The translations under genes were made by a program, and so were the position numbers. The notes under the pieces are model-generated. The model saw only the letters and a list, made by a program, of their open reading frames with translations, did no database searches and was not told where the DNA came from. Source: Zygnema circumcarinatum (Eukaryota > Streptophyta > Zygnematophyceae > Zygnematales > Zygnemataceae). From it: a DNA stretch of 46,908 nt. The stretch is taken from the NCBI GenBank assembly GCA_037447605.1, contig CM074817.1, positions 2,352,642-2,399,549 of the forward strand, given 5' to 3'. Positions 9,646 to 19,901 of this stretch are shown piece by piece. Within the stretch, counting starts at the first letter, position 1; every line of letters starts with the position of its first letter.

Positions 9646-9958
9646 CATACATGAAGGTGACGAGTCCATGGTCTCTAAGACAAGCATGTAAGGGAGAGGG
9701 GATAGCCATGGGGGTAGCCATGGACCATGGCGTGGATGGATAAAGCGAGAGGTCCACAAAGGGAGAGATTCATGTAGAGCTTTGCGAGTCATAACTTCAA
9801 CGTTAGTGTTGAGGATACAATTATTGTACATGCGAAGGTATAATGTGAGTCGCCACGCTCACACAATGTACGAGAGAGGGGTTGTGGGGCCTACAATAAG
9901 AGGGCTTAGGAGGGAGGGCTTAGGATTAAGGCGTGATGCCATGTGTAGCATAGTGCGA

Positions 9959-9988
9959 GTGAACAATGTTCCTTAGAACATTGTTCAC
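9959..9988. repeat. Perfect 13-bp stem hairpin with CTTA loop
   Basis: gtgaacaatgttc, ctta, then gaacattgttcac: a perfect inverted repeat. There is no following T-run, so it is not a bacterial-type terminator. Confidence 0.9.
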
Positions 9989-10364
9989 ATGTCATGTGAA
10001 AGTCAAAGTGAAAGTCACATGTCAGAGTGGTTTACATGAACCGCGTGTTGCGAGGAGTTGTTGGGGCTTGTGGGTGCTATGGAGGGTCCACGACGGTCCA
10101 ATATTTTCATGTCCGAGTTTTTCTTTAGTCAAAGTTGCAAACCAAGCCCGGATTAGTCTTTCAACAAGAACTTGCGAGCAGTCCGCACGTTCGGCGCCGG
10201 CTTGTGACTGGCGGAGAGGGCAGAAGGCAGAAGGCGACAAAAAGGAACCTTTCAAATAAAAACACGCGACGTGGTGAGCACGTGGCTAAAGCACTACCGT
10301 TGGATTGCGACAGCAGGTCAAATCTCTTGCTCCAAAGGTCGACACGTGGTCAACACACCTCAAA

Positions 10365-10570
10365 CTACAAGGTAAAACGAAACCACGAGTTAAAAGAAAA
10401 CCACAAGTTAATAGAAAACCACGAGTTAACCCGAAACTACCAGTTAAAAGGAAATTACGAGTTAACATGAAACCACGAGTTAAAAGGAAACCACGAGTTA
10501 ACATGAAAGCACAAGTTAACATGAAACTACGAGTTGAAATGAAACCACGAGTTACAAGGAAACCACGAGA
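10365..10570. repeat. ~18-bp tandem repeat (GAAACCACGAGTTAACAT)
   Basis: About eleven degenerate copies of gaaaccacgagttaacat. On + it is open as a Lys/Pro/Arg/Val repeat and on - as a Thr/Arg/Gly/Phe repeat. Both frames are products of the repeat and no gene is called. Confidence 0.9.
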
Positions 10571-10994
10571 ATTGACAAGTTCGACCTCGGGACGGAACCC
10601 CACCGAGGAAACGCGCAAATATCGAACTGCATTTCCGATACGTATCGGAAATATGTAGCGACGAAAGTTACCGATACGGCGAGTACTCGACAAGACGGCG
10701 AGAGAGGGCCCATCCGCCCTCGTCATAAAGTTACAGAGGCAGCAGGTGTCTTTATCGAGGGGGTGACTTTGTGGCGGTCCAGGGCTGCTCTGCCTGCTCC
10801 TGCTGGAGCAGCTCGCCTCCCTGTGCTCCACCTCTCTGTTTGCGCCTCATTGCAGACTGTCTTCACTCTCATTCACTCCCTCTCTCTCTCCCTCTCCCTC
10901 GCTCTCCCCCACACATTGGAGCCTGAATCCTCTCTCTCTCTCTCCCCCACATTGCAGCCATTGTTCTCACTCTCTCTCTTTCTCTCGCTTTGCA

Positions 10995-11597
10995 ATGGGA
11001 AAGCCCGGCGAGAGGCACAACACCATGACATACGCCATCCGGGCGGAGCTGTGCAGCTTCAAGCGCGCGCATCCGGGCACCTCCCACAGCGACCTCCTGC
11101 ACTGGCTCCGCGCCACGCATAACATGACCGTCTCCCTCGCCACCATCTCCAAAACCCTAAAGCGCTCCGCGGCCATTCTTGAAGCCAGCCCCGTTCAGAA
11201 TTCGGCGGCCAAGAGGGCCAAGAAGCAGCAGTATCCGAAGCTGGAGGAGGCTCTGTTTCAGTGGGTTGCAGAGAGCAGGGAGAAGGGCGGGGGCAGCATT
11301 TCTGGAGAGGCGTTGAAGGAGAAAGGGAGGCAGTTGCTGGGACAGTTGTATCCAAACGCATCCGCGAGCTTCAAGTTCTCAGATGGATGGCTGTGGAACT
11401 TCAGAAGGCGGTACAACATGACCGAAAACAGGTCTCGCTCTCGCTCTATCTCTCCTCTTTTCTCTTGCGCGCTCCCTCGTGGGCTCCTCTCTCTCTCTCA
11501 TTCTCTCTCTCTCTCTCTCGGTCTCTCTCATGGCCTCCTCTCCCTGTCCACCATTGCTTTATTCCGTCCGCACTTTTTCGTAGCGCACAAAACATAA
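10995..11597 (+). CDS. CENP-B/Tc5-type HTH DNA-binding protein, truncated or spliced
   Basis: The ATG at 10995 opens a 200-codon frame. Residues 1-60 resemble a CENP-B N-terminal (psq-like) helix-turn-helix (TYAIRAELCSFKRAHP, then VSLATISKTLKRSAAI). Residues 75-145 resemble the HTH_Tnp_Tc5/CENP-B-type domain (YPKLEEALFQWVAESREKG, ISGEALKEKGRQLL, FKFSDGWLWNFRRRYNM). This order is that of Tigger/pogo-family transposases and host proteins derived from them. A donor-like site (ACAG then GTCTCG) at 11431/11432 follows the domain directly; beyond it the frame is low-complexity Ser/Leu, so the coding part is probably 10995-11431. No DDE catalytic domain is seen before the next gene. It is either a transposon fragment or a small domesticated DNA-binding protein. 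Confidence 0.65.
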   Translation: MGKPGERHNTMTYAIRAELCSFKRAHPGTSHSDLLHWLRATHNMTVSLATISKTLKRSAAILEASPVQNSAAKRAKKQQYPKLEEALFQWVAESREKGGGSISGEALKEKGRQLLGQLYPNASASFKFSDGWLWNFRRRYNMTENRSRSRSISPLFSCALPRGLLSLSHSLSLSLGLSHGLLSLSTIALFRPHFFVAHKT

Positions 11598-12304
11598 CTT
11601 TAAGCAGAGGATTTTTTATAAAGTCTGTTTTTTTGTTTTCTTTGGATAACTTTACGAGGCGCCATTAAACTTTATGGGAGTTCACTGCATAGAGTTACTA
11701 CTGTGTCCTTCCGCCACGTGTCCTCGTTTCCGCGCCGATTGCCACGTGGCTGCGCGTTCTCCAACCTTTTCGAGCGCCACGTGGTGCCTTCCCAGCGCCC
11801 CCCGTCCCCCCGCCCCGCGCGGGAGAAACCGTCAACCTAATTTTCCACCGTCTCTCTGCTCCGCCATGCTCAGGAAGCGTTTCCCTTCCACCCCTCTCCT
11901 CCACGCCGCCATAGCCGCCGTCACTTCTCCTCTGTGTCGCTCTCCCGCACTCTCTCATCCACTCTCTCCCGCGCTCTATTCCCCCCTCCCTCTCCTCCTC
12001 TCTCCTCCCTCCTCTCGTCCTCTCTCACATTTTGCCCCTCTACTACTTGGCAGAGACGCAATCTCTGCAGCCCGCGTCCACCGCCTTCTACCAGCTCCGC
12101 ATCCTTCAAGCCCTGAACTCCACCCTCGGTATTCACACACTCCCTCACAAAAGATAAACGCTAAATCCGAATCCCTAGACAATGAACTTTGAGCTGCTGC
12201 ACATCTCGTTCTGATCCCCCCCTCCTCTTCCCTTCCATGAACCCTAACCCTGCTTCACATGCAGGCAGTTACAGCTTTCAACTGTTGTTTTACGGAACTG
12301 CAAC
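11598..12304 (+). promoter_or_regulatory. Upstream region of the quinone oxidoreductase gene
   Basis: Contains three G-box-like motifs (gccacgtgtcc at ~11713, gccacgtggct at ~11743, gccacgtggtg at ~11777) and a CT-rich tract (11935-12035). The open frame at 11674-12192 has no recognisable domain. A 5' untranslated exon is possible. Confidence 0.4.
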
Positions 12305-15185
12305 ATGAAGGCAGTAGAGATCAGTGCCCCGGGCGGCCCTGAGGTGCTGCGAGTAGTGGAGGTGGAGGCCCCAATTCCCAAAAAGGGGGAGGTATTGCTG
12401 ACGGTAGCAGCAGCAGGTTTAAACCGCGCTGACATCATGCAGCGGCAGGGGAAATATCCTCCACCTCCAGGTTTGTTGTCCACCAAGGCAACGGCTGCTT
12501 GCTGACTTGCATTGGGGGGGTGGAAATTAGGGGCTTGGATTAGAGATGGGTCTGGAAATGGAGGAAGAGAGAGAGGGGAAGAGAGGAGAGCGATAAGCAG
12601 GAGGGACGGAGAACGGAGTGAGAGAGTGGGGGTGGGGGAAGGAGAGATGTGGGAGGGAGAGGAGTGGAGGGAGCCGAGAGTGACAGGAGTGCGGAACAGT
12701 GTTGCTTGATTGGGAGGGGGGGGGGGGTAGATTAGAGAGGATGGACTGATGTTATTCCTGCCCTGAATTGTGAGCGATTACAGTATGGACTTTCGTTGAT
12801 AGCTCTCCCTCTCACTCCCTCCCCCCTCTCACTCCTCTCTCTCTCCTGTGGTTGCAGGCGCCTCTCCCTATCCTGGGCTGGAGTGCTCCGGAACCATTGA
12901 GTTTTTGGGAGAGGGAGTAACGGGCTGGAAGGTGGGAGATCAGGTGAGAGCCTCTCTCCATCCTTCTTTCATTTCCCATTGCTTAAGGCTTGCTTAAACG
13001 AGCTTGACTTTGTCGAATGCCCTATCTTCAATCCGTTGTTTCCCCTCCTTTTACCCTCTTTTTTCCTACGTGATTTACGGAAAAGCTTACTGGCACATAG
13101 AACAGGTGTGTGCCCTTCTGGACGGAGGAGGGTATGCAGAGAGAGTGGTAGTCCCTGCCTCCCAACTTCTCCCAATCCCTAAAGGAGTGAGCCTTATAGA
13201 GGCAGCCGCTCTCCCAGAAGTTGCCTGCACGGTGTGGTCGACCGTCTTCATGACTTCAAATCTCAAGGAAGGAGAAAATTTTCTAGTGAGTTCAAAGTAG
13301 AACTTTGTTCTATAGTTTTTTTTGTCTACTTTTTGACATATATCTTAGAATTTGCTTTTGTGGATTGGTAATTTGCTGAGCAGAGATAGGACTCTCTCCC
13401 ATTCTCCCTCTCTCCCATCCCTCCTCCATTCCTCTCTCCGTCCCACTCCGACCCCTCTTGCCCCGCCCTGCCCTCCCCACTCGTCCGTTATTCCCTCTCC
13501 CTCTCCCTCCTCTCGTCACGCTCTCTTTCTCCGTCCCTCCTCTCCCTCCTCTCCCTCCTCTCCCTCCTTCGAACCTCCCTTATAACCTTTGAGATCCCTC
13601 CTGGGAATTTTCCTCGCAGGTTCATGGAGGTTCAAGCGGCATTGGAACATTTGCAATTCAGCTCGCGAAAGCTAAAGGAGCGAGAGTGTTCTGCACCGCT
13701 GGTAAATCATTTTATACTTTGCTTTTTTATTTTTTTTCCCCTTCATACCTTTGAAATAGTATCCGTTTGCAAATGACGAACCCTGGGAATCTGAAAGCCT
13801 TTATTCATTCTTGCTTTCCTGCATGCAATGAAGGTGCGCTTTGGAGCGAAAAAATCACACAGAAAAGCAACCATTTTTTTCTTGTTAATTAGTGGTTTCT
13901 TTTTCGTTTTTTTTCTTTTGCACGTTTGAGAACATAGGTACTCCGGAAAAGCTTCACAGATGTAAAGAACTTGGAGCGGATGTCACCATCAACTACCGCG
14001 AAGAGGAATTTGTCGACAGAGTGAAGGAAGAGACGGCCGGTAAAGGTAAGGGACTGGCGGGTAGCCCTAAACCTGAAATCTGAACCCTAAAAATAACCTG
14101 AAGGGCCCTTCTTGCTGAGAACAGTCTCAGGCCTTGAATCACACTCCATAGCTTCCTGATCGGCTCTCCTTGTTCCCCGTTATTCCACCCCTCTCTCTCT
14201 CACTTCTCTTGTTCTCGCTCTCTCCCTCCCTTGCTTTCCCTGCCTCTCTTTCCGCCCCTCCCGGTGTGCCCCTCTCCCCTCCTCCCGCTGTCCAGTCTCT
14301 CCCTCCCCCTCCCTCACCTACCTCTCCTACCCCTCCTCCCCCTCCCTCTCCCCCTCCACCTCTCTCTCTCCCTTCCGACCTCCCTCTCCCTCGCCCCTNN
14401 NNNNNNNNGTCCCCCCCCGCCCTGCCCCCAGGCGCAGACGTGATCCTGGACAACATGGGCGGGCCGTACCTCGCCCGGAACATTCGCGCCCTCGCCACGG
14501 GCGGCCGGCTCTTCGTGATCGGCCTGCAGGGGGGCCGCGGGGGGGACCTCGACTGCGGGGCGCTGCTTATGAAGCGACTCTCCATCGCATGTCAGCGCTG
14601 CCTCTGCCCTCCCTCTTGCCCTCCCTCCCTCTCCCTCCTCCCTCTCTCTCTCTGTCTCTCTCTCTCGCTCGCCTCCCTTCTCACTCTCTTGCGCTGGCTC
14701 TTGCTGTTTTCCACCGCCTATTTCCTTCTTAGCCCGCATTCCTTCCTGTCACTCTCTGTACCGCCCTCTTCCTCGTCCCTCCACCGGTCTCTGTTTCTCG
14801 CTTCCTGCCTCTCTCCCTTTCCCTCTCTCTCTCTCTCTCCCCCTCCCTCTCCCTCTCCCTCTCCCTCCCCGCCCTCCCTCCTCCCCTCCCTCCCTCCCTC
14901 GCTGAGCCTGCCCTCCCGCCTCTCTCTCTCTCTCTCTCCCCAGCGGCGGGCCTGCGCAGCCGCCCCCCCGAGCAGAAGGCCGGCATCGTGGCGGAGGTCC
15001 TCCGGCACGTGTGGCCGGAGGTCGCCGCGGGGCGGGTCCTGCCCGTGGTCCACTGCGCCCTCCCGCTGGCGGAGGCCGCCGCGGCGCACGCGCTCATGGA
15101 GGGCAGCACGCACGTCGGGAAGATCCTGCTCAAAGTGCCGCCGCCGAACCTCGACTTGGAGGTGTCGGTGCTTCCGCAGGCTTAG
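12305..15185 (+). CDS. NADPH:quinone oxidoreductase, PIG3/zeta-crystallin-like (MDR superfamily)
   Basis: Seven exons in consistent phase: 12305-12470, 12858-12943, 13106-13285, 13620-13701, 13938-14045, 14432-14590, 14944-15185; about 340 residues, the usual length of the family. The GroES-like N-terminal half has [21 protein letters not shown] and [13 protein letters not shown]. The Rossmann half has the nucleotide-binding motif [17 protein letters not shown] (about residues 145-161), then [12 protein letters not shown] and [14 protein letters not shown]. The C-terminus has [17 protein letters not shown]. The family (TP53I3/PIG3-type) reduces quinones with NADPH. No zinc-ligand Cys/His set of classical alcohol dehydrogenases is seen, as expected for this branch. 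No transit peptide is visible, so it is probably cytosolic. The intron before exon 6 contains the 10-N gap. TTTAGGG-type repeats start right after the stop codon. Confidence 0.92.
14399..14408. other. Assembly gap (10 N)
   Basis: Ten undetermined bases in a CT-rich intron of the quinone oxidoreductase gene. No exon is interrupted: the next acceptor (cccccag) lies 23 bases further on. Confidence 1.
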
Positions 15186-15345
15186 GGCTTTAGGGTTTTA
15201 GGGTTTAGGGTTTAGGGGTAGGGTTTAGGGTTTAGGATTTAGGGGTAAGGGTAGGGTTTAGGGTTTAGGATTTAGGGGTAGGGTTTAGGATATATGTTTA
15301 GGGTTTAGGGTTTAGGGTTCAGGGTTCAGGTTTAGGGTTTGGGGC
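15185..15345. repeat. Interstitial TTTAGGG (plant telomere-type) repeats
   Basis: About 20 copies of tttaggg and near variants (ttaggggta, tttaggat) start inside the stop region of the quinone oxidoreductase gene. Shorter runs occur at 3890, 20795-20835 and 45300-45430 (the last as ccctaaa-like). Confidence 0.9.
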
Positions 15346-16623
15346 CTGGGCCTTGGGCGTGTGGGTCTATGGTTAGGCTGTTGCCGGGGAGGTTTCAACG
15401 GGGAAGGGGGAGGGGGGGGGGGGGAGGGCTTTTCCTTGTCAAGGGAGAGGCTCTATGTAGAGTTCAGTTCCGTGGCTGTCGAGCAATTCGATGCATTCGC
15501 TTGTACATAATTTGGCGGAAGGAGGAGAATGTGGAATGAGTACTCTCCGCTGATGTAAGCGGAGGGCTGAAATGGTACTGGTTCGAGTTCGACAGTGTCC
15601 TTTATAGGGACCATGGCTTTGTGTCGCTGCGTTCGTTGTAGGGAGGAAAGGGCCTGCGTAAAGTCATTTGTCCAATGACTATTCGCCACGTGTGTGTGGC
15701 GAACCGCCATGGGACGATGCTTGACCATAGTTTGCGATGAAGGAACGCCCCCAATTCAGTGTGAAGCATTACAGTTTGCAATTTGTTGCCATCGCAATGT
15801 TGTTGCCTCAGAGAAGACGGCGACATAAAGCGCGAGGTATTTGGGTTGTTGCTTGAAAGTTTTGTTGTGGAACTTGCAAGAACAACAACAAAGTTCTCAG
15901 GAACAGTTAACCATCCTCCACGCTTTGCATGCCCTTTCCCCCACCAACGAACCATCATCTATGGACGATCCCTTTCTCATGTGTGAACACGTTTTTGGTT
16001 CACACTTGGGAGAAGAACGGGACGGACGCTCCTGTGAACAGTCCACAAATGTCCCGAAGCCGGTGTCTCCCGCAGAAGACGACAAAACAATCGAATGTTG
16101 GCCACTGAGATGGGGCCACGTAGCGCCTGCGCCGTCATTTTCTGAGACGTGTCGACCTCTTACCGGGCCGCCCGCCTGGCCACAATCTCACTTTTGTCGG
16201 TGGGCGCGCTAGCGACTTGCCACGTTGCAGTTTTTTGCAGAACCGATAAATTATCCCAACTCGACGCGAGCAGGGCGTTCTGGGGGCGACACGTGACGCA
16301 AGTGCGTACGGGTCAAGGAGCAGTTGACACGTGTGAGAACGACGTGACTGCCTTTCTAGAAGACACTGACAACGGCCAATGGTGACTCGCCACGTGCACA
16401 ATTGGGACTCGTGGCAGGTTTTCAGTGGAGGATGTTCTTTGGTTAAAAGGGGAGGCCGGCCCAAGAGGGTGCAGGGAGGGGCAACTCTGCAAGGATTGAC
16501 CGCGATCGACCGCGGCGAGTAATAAAGAGAGGGAGAGGGGGAGAGAGAGAGAAGAGAGAGAGAGAGAGCGAGACAGGGGTCGCTCATTCTGCGGTTAGTA
16601 CTTGTCGCAGTTAGCGAGTTAAG
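15346..16623. other. Intergenic and upstream region of the first PMP3 gene
   Basis: No gene recognised. Contains a short poly-G run (15409-15425), scattered CACGTG motifs (about 15688, 16390) and a GA-rich tract (16527-16570) shortly before the ATG at 16624. The open frames at 15841-16212 and 16135-16587 lack recognisable domains. Confidence 0.5.
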
Positions 16624-17036
16624 ATGGCGACAGAGGGAGCGGTGGACGTCTGCAGTGTGCTGCTGGCCATCCTGCTGCCGCCGCTTGGAGTGTTCCTGAA
16701 GAGGGAGTGCCAGATCGAGTTCTGGATCTGCATCCTGCTCACTATCCTTGGCTACATCCCGGGAATCATTTATGCCATCTACGTCATCATGAAGGTGAGA
16801 GAGAGGCCTGTCAGTCGCAGTGATGAGTTTGATCCCCTTAACTACTTCTGCAATTTGGTGATCACTTCCCTGAAGTTCGGGTTACGAATCAGTTTTTTGG
16901 CGTCATTCCGGGTTTAGTTCAGCATGCCTGTTCACCGAGGAAGTGCGGAATTCTTTTTGTAAATTCTCCTGCTGTGCAGAATCTATAAGGTACTAATTCT
17001 TTTGTTCACTCCCTTTGGTGGCTGCAGTATGCTTAA
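16624..17036 (+). CDS. PMP3/RCI2 family small hydrophobic membrane protein
   Basis: Exon 1 is 16624-16794 and ends at a GTGAGA donor. A two-codon second exon at 17028-17036 follows gctgcag and ends TAA. The product is 59 residues. It has the family's two membrane helices with the conserved ILLPPLGVFLKRECQIEFW and LTILGYIPGIIYAIYV. The family (UPF0057, yeast Pmp3, plant RCI2/LTI6) acts at the plasma membrane in ion and membrane-potential homeostasis and is often induced by cold or salt in plants. Length and motifs fit well. Without splicing the frame would read on into intron sequence to 16917, which is less likely. A second family member lies convergently at 19336-19500. Confidence 0.93.
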
Positions 17037-19335
17037 ATGAAGGTCATGAAGTCCATATACTTGAAACACAGGACGTGCCAAGGTATCACAGGAGAGATCA
17101 GCATCAGAACGTTCACACCATGTTTTTCTTGACAGTGCAAGCAGCACCCGGTGATGCTTAGACCATTATGAGATCTGATCAGCACATGTGCAGTAGAAGT
17201 CAATACATGCAATCTGGCTTGCATGGAGGAAGGCAGACATCCTTCTTTTGCACAAGGATATCGAGGAAATGCCCTCTTTTCTGCGAAGTCACGAGCAATA
17301 AGTTCCTGTAAATATGGCCGCTTACTTGCTTTACTCTCCAGCAGTCATCGTACGGAGCATAGACGCGTAGATAGCACTTGAAGCTAGTGGTGAAGATCCA
17401 TAGCGCTTTTGGTGGGGCTGAGAAAGTGTTCCGTTCAAAATTTCCTTTCTCGAATCTGAAGGATTTTTCCTGTGAAGCCATCTGTATTGAGGTTGAAGCA
17501 GTCACTATTTTTGAGAAGCAACATTTTTTCTGGATGTCTTCAAGTATGTCGAAACGTTGTTTTTTCAGATCTGTTGTTGCTGTGGCAGTGCATGTAGAGC
17601 CATCGGCGATGTTGCTCCATGGCTTCATTATAGGGCTGTAAAGCATTCCTTGGCACTCCGCCTCACTGCAAGAAAATAACTTCGCAGAAGTTTTCAAATT
17701 TCGATCGTCAATGGTTCGCTTTTTCTAAATTTACCAGTTTCATTTCCCGTTCAAGCAAAGACAAAGACCTTGTAATAAACAAGCAATGACAATATACACC
17801 AATCACATTTGGTGATTGTGAACTAACAGCCTACAACCGCATAGCGAGTGCCATAGATAGAACGATATTTTTCACCCCCCCTTCCTGACCCCCCCTCCCT
17901 CTCCCTCCCTCCTTCCCCTCTCCCAGTCTCCCTCTCCCTCCCTCCCCTGTTTCTCTCTCCCTCTCCCTCCCTCCCCCTCTACCCCCCCTCCCTCTCCCCC
18001 TACCCCCTCCCTGTCTCCCTGTCGCCCTCTCCTCCCCTCTCCCTGTCACCTCCCCCCCTCTCTCCCCCTCTCTCTCCTTCCTCTATTCTCTCCCGTGGCT
18101 GTACGCAGCGCGGGACCATACCCTAAACGTGCCAAAGCAAGAATTATGGTTGCGGTTGTGTTGCAGTTCCAAAGTGCAGCAGGATGTGGAAAAGCAAAAC
18201 CGTTTCTTCTCAATTTTGGTGGTCCCGTCGAAGGAAGATTCTGTAGCATTTTTTATAACCACAGCCGGTATCAGACCAACTGACCTTTCCTATAATGAGA
18301 AGGAGATAGTAACGAAAGACGCAGAGAAGTTGTACTGATTGTTAAGAAAAGTGTGTCGGCGCAAAATGCAAGTTCTAATCAAATTTTCGCGACTTAGTTT
18401 TGCTGCCCGCTTCAAGTGTTGCACATTGTTATGAAGCTAACTGTACCTACAAATGTGAAGTCAATCCTGTCATCTTTTCGTAGCATAAATGCGCAATCTG
18501 GAATTATATTCGTCATTCGCAGTATTCACAGACCAGATTTCCAACGATTGCGTAGAGGCAAAGTAGAAGGATCGAGCAGATCAGATTCTCTTGAAACAGT
18601 GTCGAATTCAATCAAAGGAAGGGCCAAAAGATTGCCATCCATGCGACCAGATTTTACAAAGTGCACATTTTTTCCATTATGTTACACAAAAGCTGCAAGC
18701 TTTTCACAAACAGGGCAAAGCCGACCTAATCGCAGCTACTACAAGCCTGCCGGTGTACATCTAAAACCATCTCCGGGCCACGCCCCCAGCCTCTCTCAAT
18801 ATACTTTCGTTTTACTTACCCTCCCTGCAACTTCATAGCAAAATTTATGTCTCCTGTCCTGCTAACTACAGGAGAGAGCTGATGCAGTTATGGCGGTTTC
18901 AGAATATTTCCATCGATTACAACAATGCGTGCTGGACAGGGATCATCCCTCATGTCCATGACCCTTCTTCATAGCAACCGTCTGAAAGCTTCGCAGAAGT
19001 TATGTACAGCAACAGCCTGCATTCCAAACTCAAGGCTCGCTGCGAACGTTTCTTGATTTTTTCATACCACGGAAAAAGGCCCGTAAGGAGCCTATGGTGT
19101 CTGCAAAAATGACATGCCAATGAGGGCGATTCGACCATTAAGGGCAATGGGAAACGGAGGGAAACAAAATAATATCAAAGCCATCTCACCAGCTCGACAC
19201 TACAAGCAAGAAATAGCGAATTAGATTGCAAGAGAAGTACACCATTTTCCATCTGAGAAGCAGCAGCAGCAGTTGCAATAGCAGCAGCCGCCGCAGCAGC
19301 AGTAATGTTGAAAAAATAGGGTTTCGAGCACTTAC
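17037..19335. other. Between the convergent PMP3 genes: possible minus-strand exons, CT tract
   Basis: Contains a possible minus-strand exon (17200-17668), a CT-rich tract (17870-18090) and sequence with open frames on both strands at 18416-18838 and 18950-19147 whose reality cannot be decided. Some of it may be untranslated exons or introns of the PMP3 gene at 19500. Confidence 0.35.
17200..17668 (-). CDS. Possible exon of an unknown protein
   Basis: An open frame of about 155 codons on the minus strand. It begins after a good acceptor (ttttcttgcag, read on the minus strand) and ends at TAG. The composition is normal for a protein, with several Cys (AECQGMLYSPIMKPWSN, later KKDVCLPPCKPDCMY). 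No upstream exon or start codon could be linked, and the family is not recognised. It may be an untranslated part of a neighbouring transcript. Confidence 0.25.
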
Positions 19336-19500
19336 ATTCACAATTACGTAAACTGCGTAAATTATTCCCGGTATATACCCCAGAAACGTCAGCAGCAGAC
19401 ATATCCAAAAGTCGAGCGCACATCCTCGCTTCAGAAATACCCCCAGCGGCGGCAGCAGTATGGCGAGCAACACACTGCAGAAGTCACGCCCGTCACTCAT
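19336..19500 (-). CDS. PMP3/RCI2 family small hydrophobic membrane protein, second copy
   Basis: Minus-strand exon from ATG at 19500-19498 to a GTAAGT donor at 19335; 55 codons in phase 0. It contains ILLPPLGVFLKRGCALDFW and LTFLGYIPGIIYAVYV, the two signature segments of the family. As in the copy at 16624, the main exon carries nearly the whole protein, so the missing 3' exon should be a few codons. One candidate follows a tctcag acceptor near 19255, but it is not secure. The role is as for the copy at 16624. The two copies share about 70% of residues and an intron at nearly the same place, which suggests gene duplication. Confidence 0.88.
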
Positions 19501-19502
19501 GC

Positions 19503-19901
19503 TTGCTCCCCTCCTTAACCCTCGCACTCTTTCTTGCTCTCACGCCCCCTCACTCCCTCCCTCTCTCTCCTCCCGCTCTCTCCTCCCTCCTCCCTCCTCT
19601 CTCCTGCAAAACCTTGCACTACCCTCCTCGTGCCTTCAACTTCGAACCCCAAACCGTGCAAGCCCACGATCTTCAAAGCGCCGCCTCCCTCTTTAGCCGC
19701 GGAGGCGTGCAGGCCGCCCGTGAGACGTGGCAGAAGGACCACGTCACTCGGCCGACGTGGCCGTCACGCGGCGCACGCACACGGCTCCATGGGAACTTCT
19801 GCTACGTGCCGGCCAGTACAACCGCCACGTGGATACGGTCTTGGACGCGGTGGAAAGTTCAAAGGGAGTACATATTTATGGGAAAATGTGGTCCATTTTA
19901 G
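19503..19901 (+). CDS. Possible short protein with Ser/Leu/Pro-rich N-terminus
   Basis: A 132-codon frame starting 3 bp from the minus-strand PMP3 start, so any transcript would be divergent. The first ~50 residues are CT-rich-derived Leu/Pro/Ser; the next part (SCKTLHYPPRAFNFEPQ, AHDLQSAASLFSRGGVQAAR) has ordinary composition. No domain is recognised. A second overlapping frame from 19727 also looks ordinary, so the true frame is uncertain. It may be promoter sequence only. Confidence 0.2.
   Translation: MLPSLTLALFLALTPPHSLPLSPPALSSLLPPLSCKTLHYPPRAFNFEPQTVQAHDLQSAASLFSRGGVQAARETWQKDHVTRPTWPSRGARTRLHGNFCYVPASTTATWIRSWTRWKVQREYIFMGKCGPF

Larger units (their letters stand above)
9356..10994. 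other. Intergenic: GA tract, hairpin, 18-bp tandem repeats, CT tract
   Basis: No convincing gene. Contains the rest of the GA-rich tract, a perfect hairpin (9959-9988), an 18-bp tandem repeat (10365-10570) and a CT-rich tract (10865-10990) just upstream of the ATG at 10995. Confidence 0.6.

Noticed and set aside
9229-9831. Pro/Ser/Leu-rich minus-strand frames
   Set aside because: Antisense of the GA-rich tract; composition only.
9959-9988. Rho-independent terminator
   Set aside because: No T-run follows and the genome is eukaryotic.
14170-15201. Single 343-codon frame across 14170-15201
   Set aside because: It runs through CT-rich introns and an N gap. The true gene is spliced, with exons 14432-14590 and 14944-15185 in other phases.
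18416-18838. 140-codon plus-strand frame and an overlapping minus-strand frame
   Set aside because: Both look moderately protein-like, neither has a domain or linked exons, and they exclude each other.
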